NCBI RefSeq assembly: GCF_042100115.1
Contig: NC_091272.1
Coordinates: 5,208,001 to 5,272,000 of the forward strand
Source: Alternaria dauci
Lineage: Eukaryota > Ascomycota > Dothideomycetes > Pleosporales > Pleosporaceae
Direction: 5' to 3'
Length of the DNA: 64,000 nucleotides
The notes under the pieces were generated by a model. That model was not told where the DNA came from. It made no database searches and saw nothing but the letters and a program-made list of their open reading frames with translations. A program made the position numbers and the translations under genes. Positions 10,648 through 23,800 of this stretch are shown here, piece by piece; within the stretch, counting starts at the first letter, position 1; every line of letters starts with the position of its first letter.

Positions 10648-11535
10648 ATGGACGACCACGAACGGCCACCAACTCCTGAAGACGAGGACATCAAACTCAA
10701 CTTCTTCCCCGACCCCCCGCCATTCTACAAGTACTTCACCACCGAAAATCTCGCCCGACTCAAAGACATCGAGAAAGAAGCCGCGCCAGAAGATGACGAT
10801 ACGAAACCCTCCACTTCAACCTCCGCGACGCGACTCTCCGCAGAGCAAATTCTCGCCTTGCCCACCGAGCTCCGCTACCTAATACCGCCCGAGCCACCTG
10901 CAGACGATGCCGAGTTCCACGTGTTTGGCGCAGTGGAGAGTGCAAAGGGCGCAAACAACTTGATGAAGAACATGGATTATATAGCCGACCAACTCAGGTT
11001 CCAAGATGTCTTTCACGACTGGACGTACGAACAGCTGTACCCTTCTCCCTCCACCGAACCCTCCGCCGACGACCCTTCCGCGCAACAGCCTACGACGAAC
11101 AACTCCGCGTCTCTCGACCGACAAAACTACTTGTTCCGCTTCCTGCGAAGCATACTGTTAAGCTACATCTCCCTTTTAGGTATCGTAGCTGCGAATCCGA
11201 CGTCAGAGCAAAAGGACCAGAAGCTCAAGGACATCATGACATTGGTCGCGAACATGCACGCGCTGATCAACGAGTACCGGCCGCATCAGGCACGGCAGAC
11301 GCTCATCGCGAAGATGGAGGAACAGGTGCGCAAGAAGAGGGAGGAGATTGAAAGTGTGAAAAGGATAGGAGAGAAGGTCAAGGAGGTCCTTGCTGGATTT
11401 GGTGGGGTAGATGGCGAGGACAAGCCCGCCGAAGGAGGGGAAGAGACCGTAGAGGACAGCACAGGGGCGAGGGAGGAGGACAGACAGCGTGTGCAGAGGG
11501 GGACTTGGGAGGCTTTTAGTGAGGTCGTAGGATAA
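10648..11535 (+). CDS. MED7: Mediator of RNA polymerase II transcription subunit 7
   Basis: This intronless frame encodes 295 residues. The N-terminus is typical of Med7: acidic, then 'FFPDPPPFYKYFT', where the middle-module subunit starts with a Pro-rich peptide. The second half contains 'LRSILLSYISLLGIVAANP' and the family signature 'NEYRPHQARQTLI', followed by a Lys/Glu helix that in known structures pairs with Med21. Med7 joins the Mediator middle module in the nucleus and is needed for activator-dependent transcription. The C-terminus is extended by a low-complexity Gly/Glu tail. The start has a good context (ATCATGG). Confidence 0.93.
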   Translation: MDDHERPPTPEDEDIKLNFFPDPPPFYKYFTTENLARLKDIEKEAAPEDDDTKPSTSTSATRLSAEQILALPTELRYLIPPEPPADDAEFHVFGAVESAKGANNLMKNMDYIADQLRFQDVFHDWTYEQLYPSPSTEPSADDPSAQQPTTNNSASLDRQNYLFRFLRSILLSYISLLGIVAANPTSEQKDQKLKDIMTLVANMHALINEYRPHQARQTLIAKMEEQVRKKREEIESVKRIGEKVKEVLAGFGGVDGEDKPAEGGEETVEDSTGAREEDRQRVQRGTWEAFSEVVG

Positions 11536-12287
11536 GAAGGCGCGACCAGGCTCTGACAATGTCAGACGGCATCGTGACAATGAAGTGCTTTTGATTCAGC
11601 TGTAAGCGTGGATGCGCCGTCGATAAACAAGCTCCAAGCACCATGTGAATTTGAACGCAACACCCATCAGCGGCCCCGCAATCTCACCAGCAATACAGTA
11701 CACATTGTTCGAAGAGACTAATGCACAGACAGCTTATCGCAGGCGGCTGCACTTGGCAAACGTCGGCACCAAGCAGCCGCACAGGACCTGAAGTCTCGGC
11801 ATAGGCAACCATTGATCCAGGAACATGACGTCACGCGACCTCCCACTTGCCAGATACCTACTTACTCTATGCTCTGGTTCTCATCAGCCACATTCAAAGC
11901 CACAGTCGTTACCCCATCAGCTATTCCTCCATAGTTTGTGTCGTTGTCTCGAAAACTCTTGTTGGCGCGCGCCAATCAATAGTGCTTGTGACTCCACCGT
12001 AAGCTTCGAGGGTTGGCACGCGCTCAGCCCCAGTGCGCAGACATCCTAGACTTGATAAAGAAGGCAACCACAGCTGAATATTTGGCGCTTCAGCTCCTGA
12101 CCGACTGTCCTCCACGCTGCGAACGCTGAGAGACAAGCGAGTGAACGGCTGAGAAGGACCTGTGCTTGGCAGATACCACTTGCATCGCATATATCTCTGT
12201 CCTCGACCCGTTTTCTGGTCAAGTCATCTGTGGTACTGAGAGATCTTGAGTCTTTTGAAACTATTCAAACTTGACCACTTCCCCATC
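11536..12287. other. Intergenic, 752 bp
   Basis: Both flanking genes read rightward, so this holds the Med7 terminator and the DUF2235 promoter. In-frame codons extend upstream of 12288 but contain no ATG, so I keep the start there. No other feature seen. Confidence 0.4.
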
Positions 12288-13817
12288 ATGACATCCACAC
12301 CCCCAACAAGACCACCTAAGCGTCTAGCCGTCTTCTGCGACGGGACATGGGTCGGCCGCGAAACCGAAGTCGAAGACGCACCACCCAGCAACATCCGCCA
12401 ACTCGCCAACATGGTCGGCGACGTCGAATACGTGACCGACGACAAGACAGCCGCAAAAGTACACCCCATCAGGCCTCACAACACAGCATCCCTAGACTCT
12501 TCCTCGGACATCATCGCCGGCTACCAAGAAGGCGTCGGCCTCAACAAGACGTTTTTACAATACATCTGGGACGGCGCCACAGCGTCGACCATCAGCGAAG
12601 AATGTATAGCCGCGTACCGCTTCATCGTCGAAAACTACACGTCAGACCACGAAATCTGGCTCTTTGGCTTCAGCCGCGGCGCCTTCACCGTCCGCTGTGT
12701 AGCCGGCATGATTAACAATTGCGGTATCCTCAAGCGCCGCCCGGAATACACAGATATCGAGGTGCAAAGGCTGTGCTACGAAGTTTTCAGGATATACCGG
12801 AGTAACCTCGCCGTCGACGAGCCGAACAGCACAGAGAGTATGCGGCGGAAAGGCCTCGGTGATCGCGTCTGGCAAGTTAAACGGCCGATTCGGTTCATGG
12901 GCATCATCGATACAGTTGGTGCGCTGGGGATCCCGAGACTGAATGCGGGCATCGGGTTTGACTGGAGTCCGTTTGAGTTTTTTGATCAGACGGTTAGTAG
13001 TGTCGTGCAGCATGTGTATCATGCGCCTTGTTTGCACGATCGGCTGTGGATCTTTCAGCCCTGTTTGGTGCATCCCAGTGAAGAGGATGGCGCGGACAAG
13101 GCGGTTGTCAAGCAGAAATGGTTTCCGGGCACCCATTACGATGTCGGTCGTATGACGTTCCGGTTCGTGCGCCAGAGCCCGGCGAATTGGATTGAGGATG
13201 CGTTGGGCTGGGTTACGGATCTAATGTCACGCACGATTTATCCGAACGAGGTGCTTAGCGACGCCGTGTTGAGGTGGCTGGTCCAGGGCGTACGCGAGGT
13301 TGACGGCGGATCCGAGAATCCGTTGATGCCAGATACTAATCGACACATCGAGAACCTCAGCATTAGACTCGGCGAATCCGCTATAGCATCGTCAACTGAA
13401 TCGGATGCAACGACTCGAACAGGCAGCGGCGACATCTACGGCGATGTACTTGCGTACGCACCAGGCGGTGTGGTGTTCAGTGCTATAAAGCGTACCTCGC
13501 ATTCCATCACTGGACTACTAAATGATTTTGTCCCTCGGCTTGGCGACAACATCCAGAGTCTGCTGGGCATCAAGGCGCTTGTTGGTATCTTGACTGCTAC
13601 AGCCGATCGACGTATACCAGGGACGGAGGCGGATATCTATCCCTACAAAGAGTCTGAGACCGTAGTTGTACAGGGAGAGGAAGTGACATTTTCGGTCGAG
13701 GAGTTGGCAAGATTGAATGAGAAGAATGAGCTGGGTGTATTGCGGTATCCGAGTCAGACGCTTGAGGCTTTTGAGCTATGGAAACGTGTGTTTGGGCCGG
13801 AAGAGACGCAGTCATAA
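12288..13817 (+). CDS. DUF2235 alpha/beta-hydrolase (Tle1-like)
   Basis: This single exon encodes 509 residues. It opens with 'KRLAVFCDGTW', the typical DUF2235 start, and has the nucleophile elbow 'GFSRGAF' with Ser129 as the likely catalytic serine. 'GIIDTVGALGIP' and 'WFPGTHYDVG', later in the protein, carry the conserved Asp and His/Asp region. In bacteria, relatives are type VI phospholipase effectors (Tle1). The fungal proteins are common but their substrates are largely unknown. No signal peptide or membrane segment is evident, so it is probably cytosolic. The start is the first ATG in the frame. Confidence 0.88.
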   Translation: MTSTPPTRPPKRLAVFCDGTWVGRETEVEDAPPSNIRQLANMVGDVEYVTDDKTAAKVHPIRPHNTASLDSSSDIIAGYQEGVGLNKTFLQYIWDGATASTISEECIAAYRFIVENYTSDHEIWLFGFSRGAFTVRCVAGMINNCGILKRRPEYTDIEVQRLCYEVFRIYRSNLAVDEPNSTESMRRKGLGDRVWQVKRPIRFMGIIDTVGALGIPRLNAGIGFDWSPFEFFDQTVSSVVQHVYHAPCLHDRLWIFQPCLVHPSEEDGADKAVVKQKWFPGTHYDVGRMTFRFVRQSPANWIEDALGWVTDLMSRTIYPNEVLSDAVLRWLVQGVREVDGGSENPLMPDTNRHIENLSIRLGESAIASSTESDATTRTGSGDIYGDVLAYAPGGVVFSAIKRTSHSITGLLNDFVPRLGDNIQSLLGIKALVGILTATADRRIPGTEADIYPYKESETVVVQGEEVTFSVEELARLNEKNELGVLRYPSQTLEAFELWKRVFGPEETQS

Positions 13818-14095
13818 GGACAACATTCAAGACAAGTTAGCTTCTTCTATATAAAGTTTGTTGATACGAAGAGTATCCAGTTCTTGTTAAATCAATCCTG
13901 TTCGATCTTTACTTGCTCTTGTTCATCTCAAAAGCACCTTCATTTGCAAACGCCTTCTTATCGATGACTTGGTCCCTGGTAAGGCGTCTATTAGATTTCT
14001 TCTATACTCTAAATGTACAACATTATCATAAATAAAAGCGCTCCCTCACTTCAAGCGTACGCTAAGTTCCCAGTACGAAAGTGCTTGGACAAGAC

Positions 14096-15448
14096 TTACT
14101 TCTTGCCACGGCCTCCAAAGCCCCATCGAATCTGGTTAGCCCAGCGGCCCTCAACACCAAGATCATCTGCGCATTGCCAGACAAAACCGGGGTTCTTCTG
14201 GAACATGCGGCCGATGAAGGCGACGTCAAGGTTGTCGTTCTCGAGGTATCCGTTGGCCTGCTTGCCGTCGGTGATGCTACCGACGGTACCAACAGCCATC
14301 TTGTCTCCAACCTTGTCCTTGACAGCCTTGGCGAAAGGCTCTTGGTATCCCGGGCCGGCGTGGATGTGCTGCTTCTCGTGAAGACCGCCGGAAGAAACGT
14401 CGAGAAGGTCTACACCCTTCTCGGCGAGGATCTCGGCGAGCTTGACGGTCTGGTCAACGGTCCAGCCTTCGATACCGGCCTCGTCAAGCCAGTCTGTCGC
14501 GCTAATGCGGAGGACGAGGGGCATGCTGTCGGGGATGGTCTGACGTACGAGCTCAACGACTTCGAGGGTGAGACGTGTGCGGTTCTCAAAGGATCCACCG
14601 TATTCGTCGGTGCGCTTGTTGGATGCTGGTGATAGGAAGGAGTGGAGTAGGTAACCGTGAGCGTTGTGGATCTCGATGGTGTCAAAACCGATGCTGACGG
14701 CGCGCTTGGTAGCATCAACGAATGCCTTCTTGAAGGCCTCGATGTCCTGCTTGGTCATCTCCTTGGGTGTGCAGTGGTGGTCGTTGAAAGCGATAGCAGA
14801 GGGGGCATAGACGTTGTCCGGCCAGCCGTTCATCTCCTTTGTAGCAATGTCACCCTTGCTCAACCATGGGGCGACGGTGCTAGCCTTTCGGCCAGCGTGT
14901 GCGAGTTGGATACCAATCTTCTGGCCCTGAGAGTGTGCAAACTCGACGATCTTGCGAAGAGGCTCCATCTGCGAGTCTTTCCAGAGACCACAGTCTTCTG
15001 GGGTAATTCTTCCCTCGGGTTGTACCGCGGTAGCCTCGATGAATGTGAGACCAGGTCCGCGCTGGATGATACCACCCAAATGTGTCAGGTGCCAGTTGGT
15101 CTGGTGGCCATCTTCAGCAGAGTATTGGCAGAGAGGCGAGAGGGCGAGGCGGTTCTGGATCGTGAGCCCACGAAGCTTGAGGGGCTGGAAGAGTTTTGGG
15201 ATCTTGGAGCTGCCATCGAGCATGCCAAGGGCGGTTCCGGCGACAGGCTCTTGTGCAGGAGTGAAGTATGAGATCTGGATGGGTTAGCTTTCCGGAAACG
15301 AGGAGTGGAGATGAACACATACGCCAGGGGCAGCCTTGTTCCTCAGTTCATCGCGCTTGGGGACCTGTTCGCTGTTCTTGTCCTCGGGGATATCCTTTGC
15401 GATCGCATGATGCGAGTGCGACGTCTGGGTATCGGCATCAGCACCCAT
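14096..15448 (-). CDS. NADH:flavin oxidoreductase, Old Yellow Enzyme family (YqjM-like)
   Basis: Exons 15448-15323 and 15274-14096 join across a 48-nt intron (phase 0) to give 434 residues. It is an FMN TIM-barrel: 'NRLALSPLCQYSA' holds Cys91, equivalent to the FMN-tuning cysteine of YqjM-class enzymes, 'HAGRKAS' contacts the flavin, and 'EIHNAHGYLLHSFLSP' carries the paired His/Asn that bind the phenolate or carbonyl. Later 'NKRTDEYGGSFENR' is the family signature. Such enzymes reduce activated C=C bonds with NAD(P)H. The first exon is a poorly conserved leader; starting in the second exon would lose residues before the barrel. Probably cytosolic. Confidence 0.92.
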
Positions 15449-18400
15449 TATGGCAGTCGTTAGGTGGATAAAATTGGATGTGTAAAGTGTTTAGAGGGTT
15501 GTGTCGAAGGTCGAGGCGTCAATGGATATGGGCAGCCAGAAGTGGGTGGTCAATGGCATCTTTATATTTTCCTCCCACTCTTCTCGAAGGGACCGGCATG
15601 ACGTGCGTCTTTGAACATTACTACCACTGAACCCCTGCCGCGGGGCCTCTTTGTCGCCCCGCCTTCCTGGTTCGGCATAGCTCGACACCTAGCAACCCAT
15701 AGATTCGTTGAAGCCGGATTTGTAAGAAGCACGCCTTTGCATGTACCGACGTGTCGCGTAATCGAGTATGATGACAGTGACGTTTGGAGGCGCACGTAGC
15801 TGAGTCGTGGTTTCCTGTACTACGGTGGAGCCAGTAAGAGCTTTGCTCGGAAGCTTATAGCCGAGTAACATGAGCAATGCGTCTCTGTAATCTGCAGGCA
15901 TCCGCCACACGGTGGATAGCCTGATGGTTGGTACGCCTCTACTTTAAGGACCTGGTCCTCTATATTCTTTCGACACTTAGTGAGTCTCACGCAGCATGCC
16001 TCAGCAGCTCAACACGCATTGCATTGTCGCAGCATATTACTAAGCCTCGGCTACTTGGCTGCGACGCGTCAAACTCGGCCCAAGCATCGCCGCCGAACTT
16101 TACCGCTCCAAGCCATTAGTGCCGCAATCGATTTCATCTCATGGATTTCCAAACACAGTATACCAAGTGCTTTACGCCGGTGTTGGCCCTGTTCTATATG
16201 CGACAAGACTAGGGCGCAAAGCTTCGTCAGCCGTGTAGGATGGTCAAGCTTTCTTCCATCAGTGTACGCCAGGTAGCACATAGCCGATATGATTCCAAGC
16301 TCCATCCGTATCGCCACTGGACTCGGTAATTGGTAAAGGTCTTCGAGAAATTGTTTCTGAGAATCTAATCGTTACGAATTTTAGGCTTTGTAGATCACGC
16401 TGAATGCCACGTAGGTCGTCACAGATCCGCTAGTACGTTGACGCCCGTGGGTAAACGACTGGAGAAAAGTCCCGCTCGAGTGGCAGAGAAACATCAAAGA
16501 CAAATACCTCAAAAGATGGCAGCAGCACGCAAACCAAGAGCAACCTGCTTGGTTTGCCAACGGAGATTCAGATGCTATCTGGGATCGTCTCATAGCTAAA
16601 AAGCTCACCATGTCACATCGGAACGTCGGCCAGATTACATCTAGTCTCCAGACAAGTATGGTACACCGAGCGTTACCAAGGCCATTTCACATATCGTGTA
16701 CGATGTAATTGCGATGTTGAAACATCAGAGAGCGTTAGCAAAGTCTTCCACTGGCTGTTTCTGAGCCTTCAACAACTCTCGATATTTCTTTACGGGCCCC
16801 CAGCCATGATGAGAAATATGCAAGTATGCCAGAACACTTGCACAACAGCTACGAGCAAAGGACATCGATAACGATGAAGGTACTATAGTTACCAGAGGCC
16901 TACTTGTCAGGAACGCTACCCTTCCCTTTTGCCCTACACTGATGGGTACACCAGGGTAGTGGTAGGCTCCTGGCGTCCTGAGAGTTTTGTCTTGTACCAG
17001 AAGACAAGCAAATGGTAATGTTCAACAGCCGAATACGACACCTGGAAAACCACCTCAGTGTGGCTCGGACTTCACAATGAAGCAGATGCGGCGTTAAAGC
17101 TACTGACGTATGCAGTGCTTATACCCGATGAGAAGGAGCGCGCAATGCAGAAACATGAACCGGCCTTACTGTGGAATATTATTCCCGCTGGTTGGTATAG
17201 CAGCTGCAGCCTCGCATGAATCTCTCCGACGTGTCTTCTCAAACTTGGTACATACCAAAGCAGCATCCAGTTAACGAGTGGAGCCGAATCAATGCGGCAT
17301 TCTCCATGGTATGGCAATCTTCTGCCCGACAAGACGACATCAAGGCAGACATGACGACCGCTCCTTCCTCGTCAGGTAACCCAATGATGCGCATCATGCG
17401 TGTTTCGTTTCGAGATGAACGAGGCTTCAAGGCTGAGGCAGCCGACGTTCCCGATATTTCCTACATAACCGGTCCTTCTTGCGCGCAACGTTAAGTGGGA
17501 ACCACTCGGTAAGGCCGAGTTCCTTTTTAGGAGCCATGCAAGCCCCGGACATGGAGTGTGGCATGATGTACATGGCGAAGGGTGCGATGATACGCTTTTG
17601 CTGCAGCCGCCTGTGCCACAGCCATGGGTTGTGCGAGGGACGTCTCTGGACGGGATCATGGCAGCGGGGCTGTTTTCTGTATAGCGAAGCTGTGGCGGCC
17701 GGTGCGGTGATAGGGTCTTTGGTAGATGAGGATTGCAATTTACCCCACGGCGATTGCGGCGCATCGCGAGAGGAACAGGCTAGCGCATTTCCATCTTGGG
17801 CAAGGTGCAGACATGTGAAGCATGGGGCCAAACGTTGGAGAGGGTGGCGGCAGCCAATGGCATGCAGGCGTCGACCATGCGCCAGCCGCTGCGCTCAAAG
17901 GGCAGAGAGTATGGCCTGTCGGCGGTCCCTCGACACCACTCGTGTCCGTTTTGTGCTTCATCGACAAACGTAGACGCCGGCGCTGTGGTTCACTTACCTG
18001 CTCGCTACGTAGCATCTTGTGCTCGATTCGTGTTGCGCTCGACTTGCGACTGCCCCTCGCTGTTCCCTCGCGCCTGCCGCTCCCTGACGCCGGTACCCAC
18101 CCACTCTCGTTCACTCCCGCCACACGACAGTCGCCGTCGCATTCACCACGGCGCAAAAACAGCGACAATAGGCCGCGCCATAACAACACGGCCGTTGTCG
18201 CTATTCATATACATATACATATACATATACGTAGCTGCAGCCGTCGGACAAGCCTCTTCCGCTGTCACTGCCGTTCAAGCTTTGCGCGTCTCAAACACAA
18301 GACGCTCCATCTGCACACTCCTCGGGCTGTCATGCGCACGGCACTCTGGTAGCATACCGAACACCTACCTTTCTGGACAGGACCCCGTCACCTGCCACCA

Positions 18401-18683
18401 GCCGCACTTCTCCGCTTGGAATTACAAGACCGTCGCCCCTGTCGCTCTTTCTCTTGCTCGCTAGTGGTGAGCAGCCGGACTGTCACTACCACATCGCGAA
18501 CCACACTCTCTCGGACTCGAACCGAAATTGCCTCCCTCCTTTTGGCTACCAAACACCAACCCATGTCCTAGCGACCCAAGTCACTCTTTAGACAAACAGC
18601 TGGACTGCAGGCTATCGCACCGCTGAGCGGATACATACATACACATTAACGTACATACCAAATAATACCGAATAGCACCAACC
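15449..18683. other. Gene-poor stretch, 3.2 kb, with possible coding relics
   Basis: No intact gene is seen. On the plus strand 16442-16708 is an open frame of 88 codons with protein-like composition (Trp/Lys-rich, e.g. 'DKYLKRWQQHANQ'). Short frames near 17041-17220 ('LWNIIPAGWY') and 17490-17690 have the same look but lie in shifting frames with stops between. They could be a decayed gene or a gene whose exons I could not join. The last 700 bases are pyrimidine-rich and probably include the leader of the channel gene. Confidence 0.4.
18206..18230. repeat. Microsatellite (CATATA)4
   Basis: Four perfect copies of CATATA plus one base lie about 450 bp upstream of the Kch1-family start codon, in its promoter or leader. 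Confidence 0.85.
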
Positions 18684-20821
18684 ATGGGGTGCTGCGGCGA
18701 TCGCGAGAAGGGCACTATGGTGACGGAGGAGCAGAAGTGGACTTACATTGTGAGCACTCGATGCGACAATTTAATCGCACATGCTAATTGACCTAGACCT
18801 TGTCCGACTTCAAGTCCACCTCGTGCCTCGCGCCTTTCTCTTACGCTTGGCTGTGGATTCTCGTCTTCATCTCATGTGCCGTCTATGCCGCCGATGCCTT
18901 CACCGCCGTCAATCTCCTCGCTTTTGACAAATGGACAAGCCAGGTCAAACCCACCGTGCCCTTCGACGTTGCCAAATGGATCTTCGCCATCACCATCATC
19001 ATCTCCTATGTCTTTCTCGTATATCGATGGATCAGGGCTCTGCGCGTCATGCGCACAGGAAGTGTCACGGAATGCTACCTTGAGCCATTGGCTGCTATAC
19101 TGCAGAGTATGCGCCTCACCAAGACTGGCCAGGGCTGGCGTCGTTTCTTGGTCTTCGCCGAGTTGACCAAGAGTAAGAAGGGTGCCAATTATATTGCTCT
19201 CTTTGTCTACTTTCAGTTCAAGAGCGCCCTGCTCATCATTATCGCACAAGGACCTCGCATTGCCCTCAATGCCATGACCTTGTACGCCGTCATGCAAGCG
19301 AACCTCTTGCCCGTCGGCGAGCACGCGGCGGAAGATCGCTCCAACTTTGAGCAGTTCTTCATGAACATCAAAGTCATGGTCGACACGGGCAACAAGCAAG
19401 AGACTGTCATCTACTTCACCATGTTGTTTTCCCTGGTCATTTGGGTCATCGCTGCGCTGGGTCTAATCGTCGCAGCACTGCTGTACCTCTTCTTTCTGTG
19501 GCACTACATCCCCAAGGCAGACGGCAGTCTTACCAACTACTGCCGGCGCAAGGTCGAGACTCGTCTGCACCGTATCGTAGGCAAGAAAATCAAGAAAGCG
19601 ATTGAGAAAGAGAACCAGCAGCTGAAGCGGGACGAAGAGAGAGCTCTCAAGAAGGGTGAGTTCAACGCGTCCAAATCTCGACCTACTCTGCCCAAGCTCG
19701 AGGGTGACGACGACGATACATCTACTGTCTTTTCGATGCAACGATCCGATACAATGAACACGACCGCAACGCTTCCCCAATACACCGTGTCGAATGCGCC
19801 AGCATACCGGTCGAACCCGCCATCGCGCTCGAATACTTCCAACACTGTCAACACTATGAATACTGGGCGAAATCTGATGAACAAGCCGTCTCTGCCTACA
19901 CTAGCTGAGCGACCTGGTATGCCGGAGCGTGACTTTACAAACTTCTCAAATACCAGTTATGGTTCCAATGCACCAATTTTGAACCAAGCAGGAGGCATGG
20001 GCAGGTCATCACCGGCACCTCCGATGCCACCTCTGGACCGTAACGACACTGGGTATTTTGGCGACCAAGACCACCTGCCATACCAACCAGAACATTCCTT
20101 CGCGCAAATGTCACAGGGTAGAGCATCATCACTCCCACCGCGCGGTCCTATGCCCCCTGTAGACACGAACTACAACAGCTACAACGACTACGACAACAGG
20201 CGATACGAGAACGACTCCCAGTTAATCACCCCCCTTTCCAACGATCAACGCAGCCCGCCCTCGTCTCACCCTAACCGCCCATACCAGGAGTTCAGTCCTT
20301 ACGACAGTCGGGGACCTCAGACGGGTCCTGAGTATGAGCTGTCGCCTGTCGATGTGACCCCAACGGAGGATATCTCCCAGCACTACTTCGCAGATTCGAA
20401 CATTGAGGACAACTACCAGCCACCTCAATTACCCAGCGCATTGAGATCTGGGTCGCCTGCGCCTTCGCAGCCTATGGGCTTGCCGTCTCAACCACGTGCA
20501 GGTACCACGCCTCCACGATCTGGCACAGCTCCGCCCCGAGCAGGCGTGCCAGCATCGCTGCAGTCAGCAATCCAGCGTCGCGAAGCCTCACAGCCTTTTC
20601 CCAACCGAGGTATGAACGGCTCTGCGCCGCCCCAACAACAGCAGCGAAGTGCGACAGCACCAATCCAGCAACCGAGTTGGGCGCAAGGTCCTCCTCCCCG
20701 CAGCTTCACACCCCAAGGTCCGGGTCCCCAACAGCGCAGTTATACACCTGTGTCTGGTCCCCAACAACGCAGCTACACACCCACTGCCCCGCGCGGCTAC
20801 GATAACAGTTACAACTACTGA
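18684..20821 (+). CDS. Kch1/Prm6-family fungal potassium channel
   Basis: Exons 18684-18749 and 18797-20821 (47-nt intron, phase 0) give 696 residues. The protein starts 'MGCCGDREKG', a likely myristoylation and palmitoylation site typical of the family. Four hydrophobic segments follow: ~38-60, ~83-103, ~155-183 and ~228-262, the last two in a conserved block. After 'FFLWHYIPKADGSLTNYCRRK' comes a long cytosolic tail (residues ~300-696) rich in Pro/Ser/Gln/Asn, with repeats of the type 'GPQQRSYTP'. Yeast Kch1 and Kch2 mediate K+ influx that activates calcium uptake during pheromone or ER stress. Calling it a channel is inference from family; the plasma membrane is the expected site. Confidence 0.88.
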
Positions 20822-23800
20822 TTTTCGAGATTCTCTCTTGTCACATAGCGTTGGATACCACATTCCTGCATTGTACGGCGTTCACTTCTCTCCCCCTCTT
20901 TCTTTCCGTCTGTTGGACACAGAGGCGACCCACCTTTCTTTCCTTACACCTTACATTCACACTTTACGACACATACCTTTCGCTTCGATGTACGAGAGCC
21001 AGGTTTGACGACCTCGGCCACTCCTTTCGCTTTCGCATGTTTCGAGATACCCCCACCCGCACGGCTGGCCTCGGACGTTCATTCGCTTCTTTTTGTTTTA
21101 CGTAGCTACTCGGGACGTTGATTGACTGATTGGATAATTTACTGGGCATATCTGGAGGAAGCCTCTCTCTCATGAATGAGGATGAAGAGAGGGATTTGGG
21201 CTACTTTTTCATGCAGGTAGCATACAATGGGTATGCGAAAAGCGGCGGGCTTGCGCAGTGGATCGCGCACCCTTGTATTATATATCTACTTTCTTGCGGT
21301 TCGCTGAATTCGATCAAGCTTGTGTATATGGCAGTTACAGCGCTCCTGCTGCAATGACTCCAACACGTGTTGTGTCTGAGGGGAAGTCGATGTCCTCTCT
21401 TTTGCCTATGCTCTTGTCGCATCGCTTGTGGCTTGCGACCAAACTCTTCATCATCGTTCGTCAGCCACTAACAGAACCTCAGTCGCTTCCCGCCTATCCT
21501 CCAGCTCTCTGTGCTTTTGTACATCGTTTCACATCATACTGGGGATCACACCTCTAGGTTTTGTTGTTTTCTCCAGACCATAATCTTTCTTCTTCCTTGT
21601 GTATGAGCAAAAGCATAACGAAACGCCTCTTGACTCGATTGTCGAGCCTCCAAGAAGGAAAAAAGAAAACGGGTACAACGGAACGAGGCTGGTGGTTGCC
21701 GTTGGACTCAGCTGGTTATGCAGCGGAAGAACGGAAAAAGACAAAAGCAAAAAAAGTGCGTTGCCTTACCGAACGTTTCCGGTGTAGTTTGCAGCGGCTC
21801 CTGCAGATGTAGTTTGCCGCAGCCCTTTTGCATGCGTTAGTTCGTTGTCACATGCTTTGATCTACATGTTGAGTACCATCTCAACGGCTTTGATCCGTTG
21901 TGTTGAGTGGAGCGCATGTTAGAATGAGGGAGGGGTTGTATGCTTTTCGTATAGTTTGAGGTCAAACAACATGGTGCGTCGAGTATGATTCCCATGTCCA
22001 AACTTCGAGGTATAGTAGTATTACCAAAGTTTCTACGTTACTTTCCGTGAGCTGCAAGGGTAGATGGGCAATGCTGCGGTGCGATACAACTAGATACTTT
22101 GTATCCATTCCATGATGGGAAAATGCGGAATGGTAGTGATGGACAGCATGTGACAGTTGACAGGTGAACATGTGGAGCAACTGTAACATGTGCGTACAAC
22201 GCTGCACCTCCAAGTAAAGCCACTGCAGAATGTGTATACTCTGTACCTACTCATTCCGTCATGCTCGTCTCTGGCACAACTCTTGCATGCCCATAACATG
22301 CGACTACTTCGCAAAATTCGTCCGAGGAAAAGAAGACGATATCCCACCGAGACTTCACCATGATAATGCCGGCTCCTACAGCCGTTTCCTCATCCGACTA
22401 CACCACCTAAAAACTTTTCCACGTGGCCGGCCGCGAGCGATCAAGTCGCCAACTACCTAGCTGCTTCCCTCCTTCCACAGCCCGCCAACCCGCTGAAGCC
22501 TACCTACCACCACCCGTCTACATCCAGACCCTGAAAACCCTACAACGGTACACTACCACCCCAGCACCTCTTCTAGCGCACCATCCGTCGCAAGCACCAG
22601 CAGCGCCCCGTAATTCTCGGCCGACCTGACTTGACAGCGGGCTACCGGGAGATGCTCGACCTGCATGTGCGCTCGGGGAGGAAAACGAAGAGGTAGATAT
22701 GTGGGGGGCACGGAAGCGGCGTGTCGTTGAAGCGGGTCGGTTGGCATGCACCGTTCGTTCTTGCGGGTGGGTGATGACAGCGGTGAGGGAGGTGTTTGGT
22801 ACACTATGAGTTCTTGATGGGTTAGTTGGTCTCACCACGTGAACGGGAGGTGAGCTCGGTAATCTGATGAAACGTGGCGACTATAGAGACGACAGCAAAG
22901 GACAGAGACTGTGTCGTGAGTTTCGCCCTTCTCAGTGATAAATGCCTGACAGGTATCGCGATACACCGCAGCGTAACATAATATCTCGCTTCTGCTAGAG
23001 CGACGCGACGCCGTGACAGCGCATCAAAAATAGACCAAAATGTTACGCGCGCGCAATCACGCCTTTCGCATACATGGCACCGCGTCGCCTATCTTTCCCC
23101 AACGACAATCTCATCCGCTGCATACGGCGCATAGAACCGCAGCAGCCATTCCCAGCATCAAAGTGTTGGGCCCATCATGTTGAGCTCATGTGTTGCGCAT
23201 CCGCGCCGCACATACGCAGCAGCGTCAACGCTGATCGGCGAACCTGATCTTCAGTCAGCAGCGGTCCTGCCCAACCGAGATGGGCGTTTGATCGGCAGGC
23301 ACCGCAACCGCACCAGCGCAATGGTGCAGGCGAATATCCCGCCGAACTGACGTCAACGACACAGTCCATTGCCGAAACAACACCAGAGCGGATGGTTTGA
23401 CAGTTCCAGGATAGCGTAGTTGGAAAGATTTAGTTCTTTAGATGTGTTTTGGCGCCTTGGTAAAGAAAAAGGGTTTTGTCTTGGGCAATCTCGGGGCAAA
23501 TTTCGTTTTTGCGTGGTAGCGAAATTCATGGTTGTTGAGTGAGGGGGTTTGAAGGGGAACCGCTGGTGCTGACATGTGTAAACATGGATCCCAGAACTCC
23601 AAATACGTTAGTGTTGATATTATTGTTGTGATTTGCAATCAACGCAAGAATACGTGTGTTGTAAGACCTGGATCCCCAACTGAGCTCCGGAATATGGCGG
23701 CGTTGAAGTTGAGTCATCATTGTAATTGATATGCCTACTGGCACTTGGTGATTTGATGCCACGTTCGTCATGTTGCATGCTTCTGCCCGATCTCACCGAT

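Noticed and set aside
12246..12287. Upstream extension of the DUF2235 protein
   Set aside because: The frame is open but the first codon there is TTG and no ATG occurs before 12288.
17427..18464. Overlapping long frames on both strands upstream of the channel gene
   Set aside because: They overlap each other in GC-rich DNA, have no splice or domain support and lie where the promoter and leader of the channel gene are expected.
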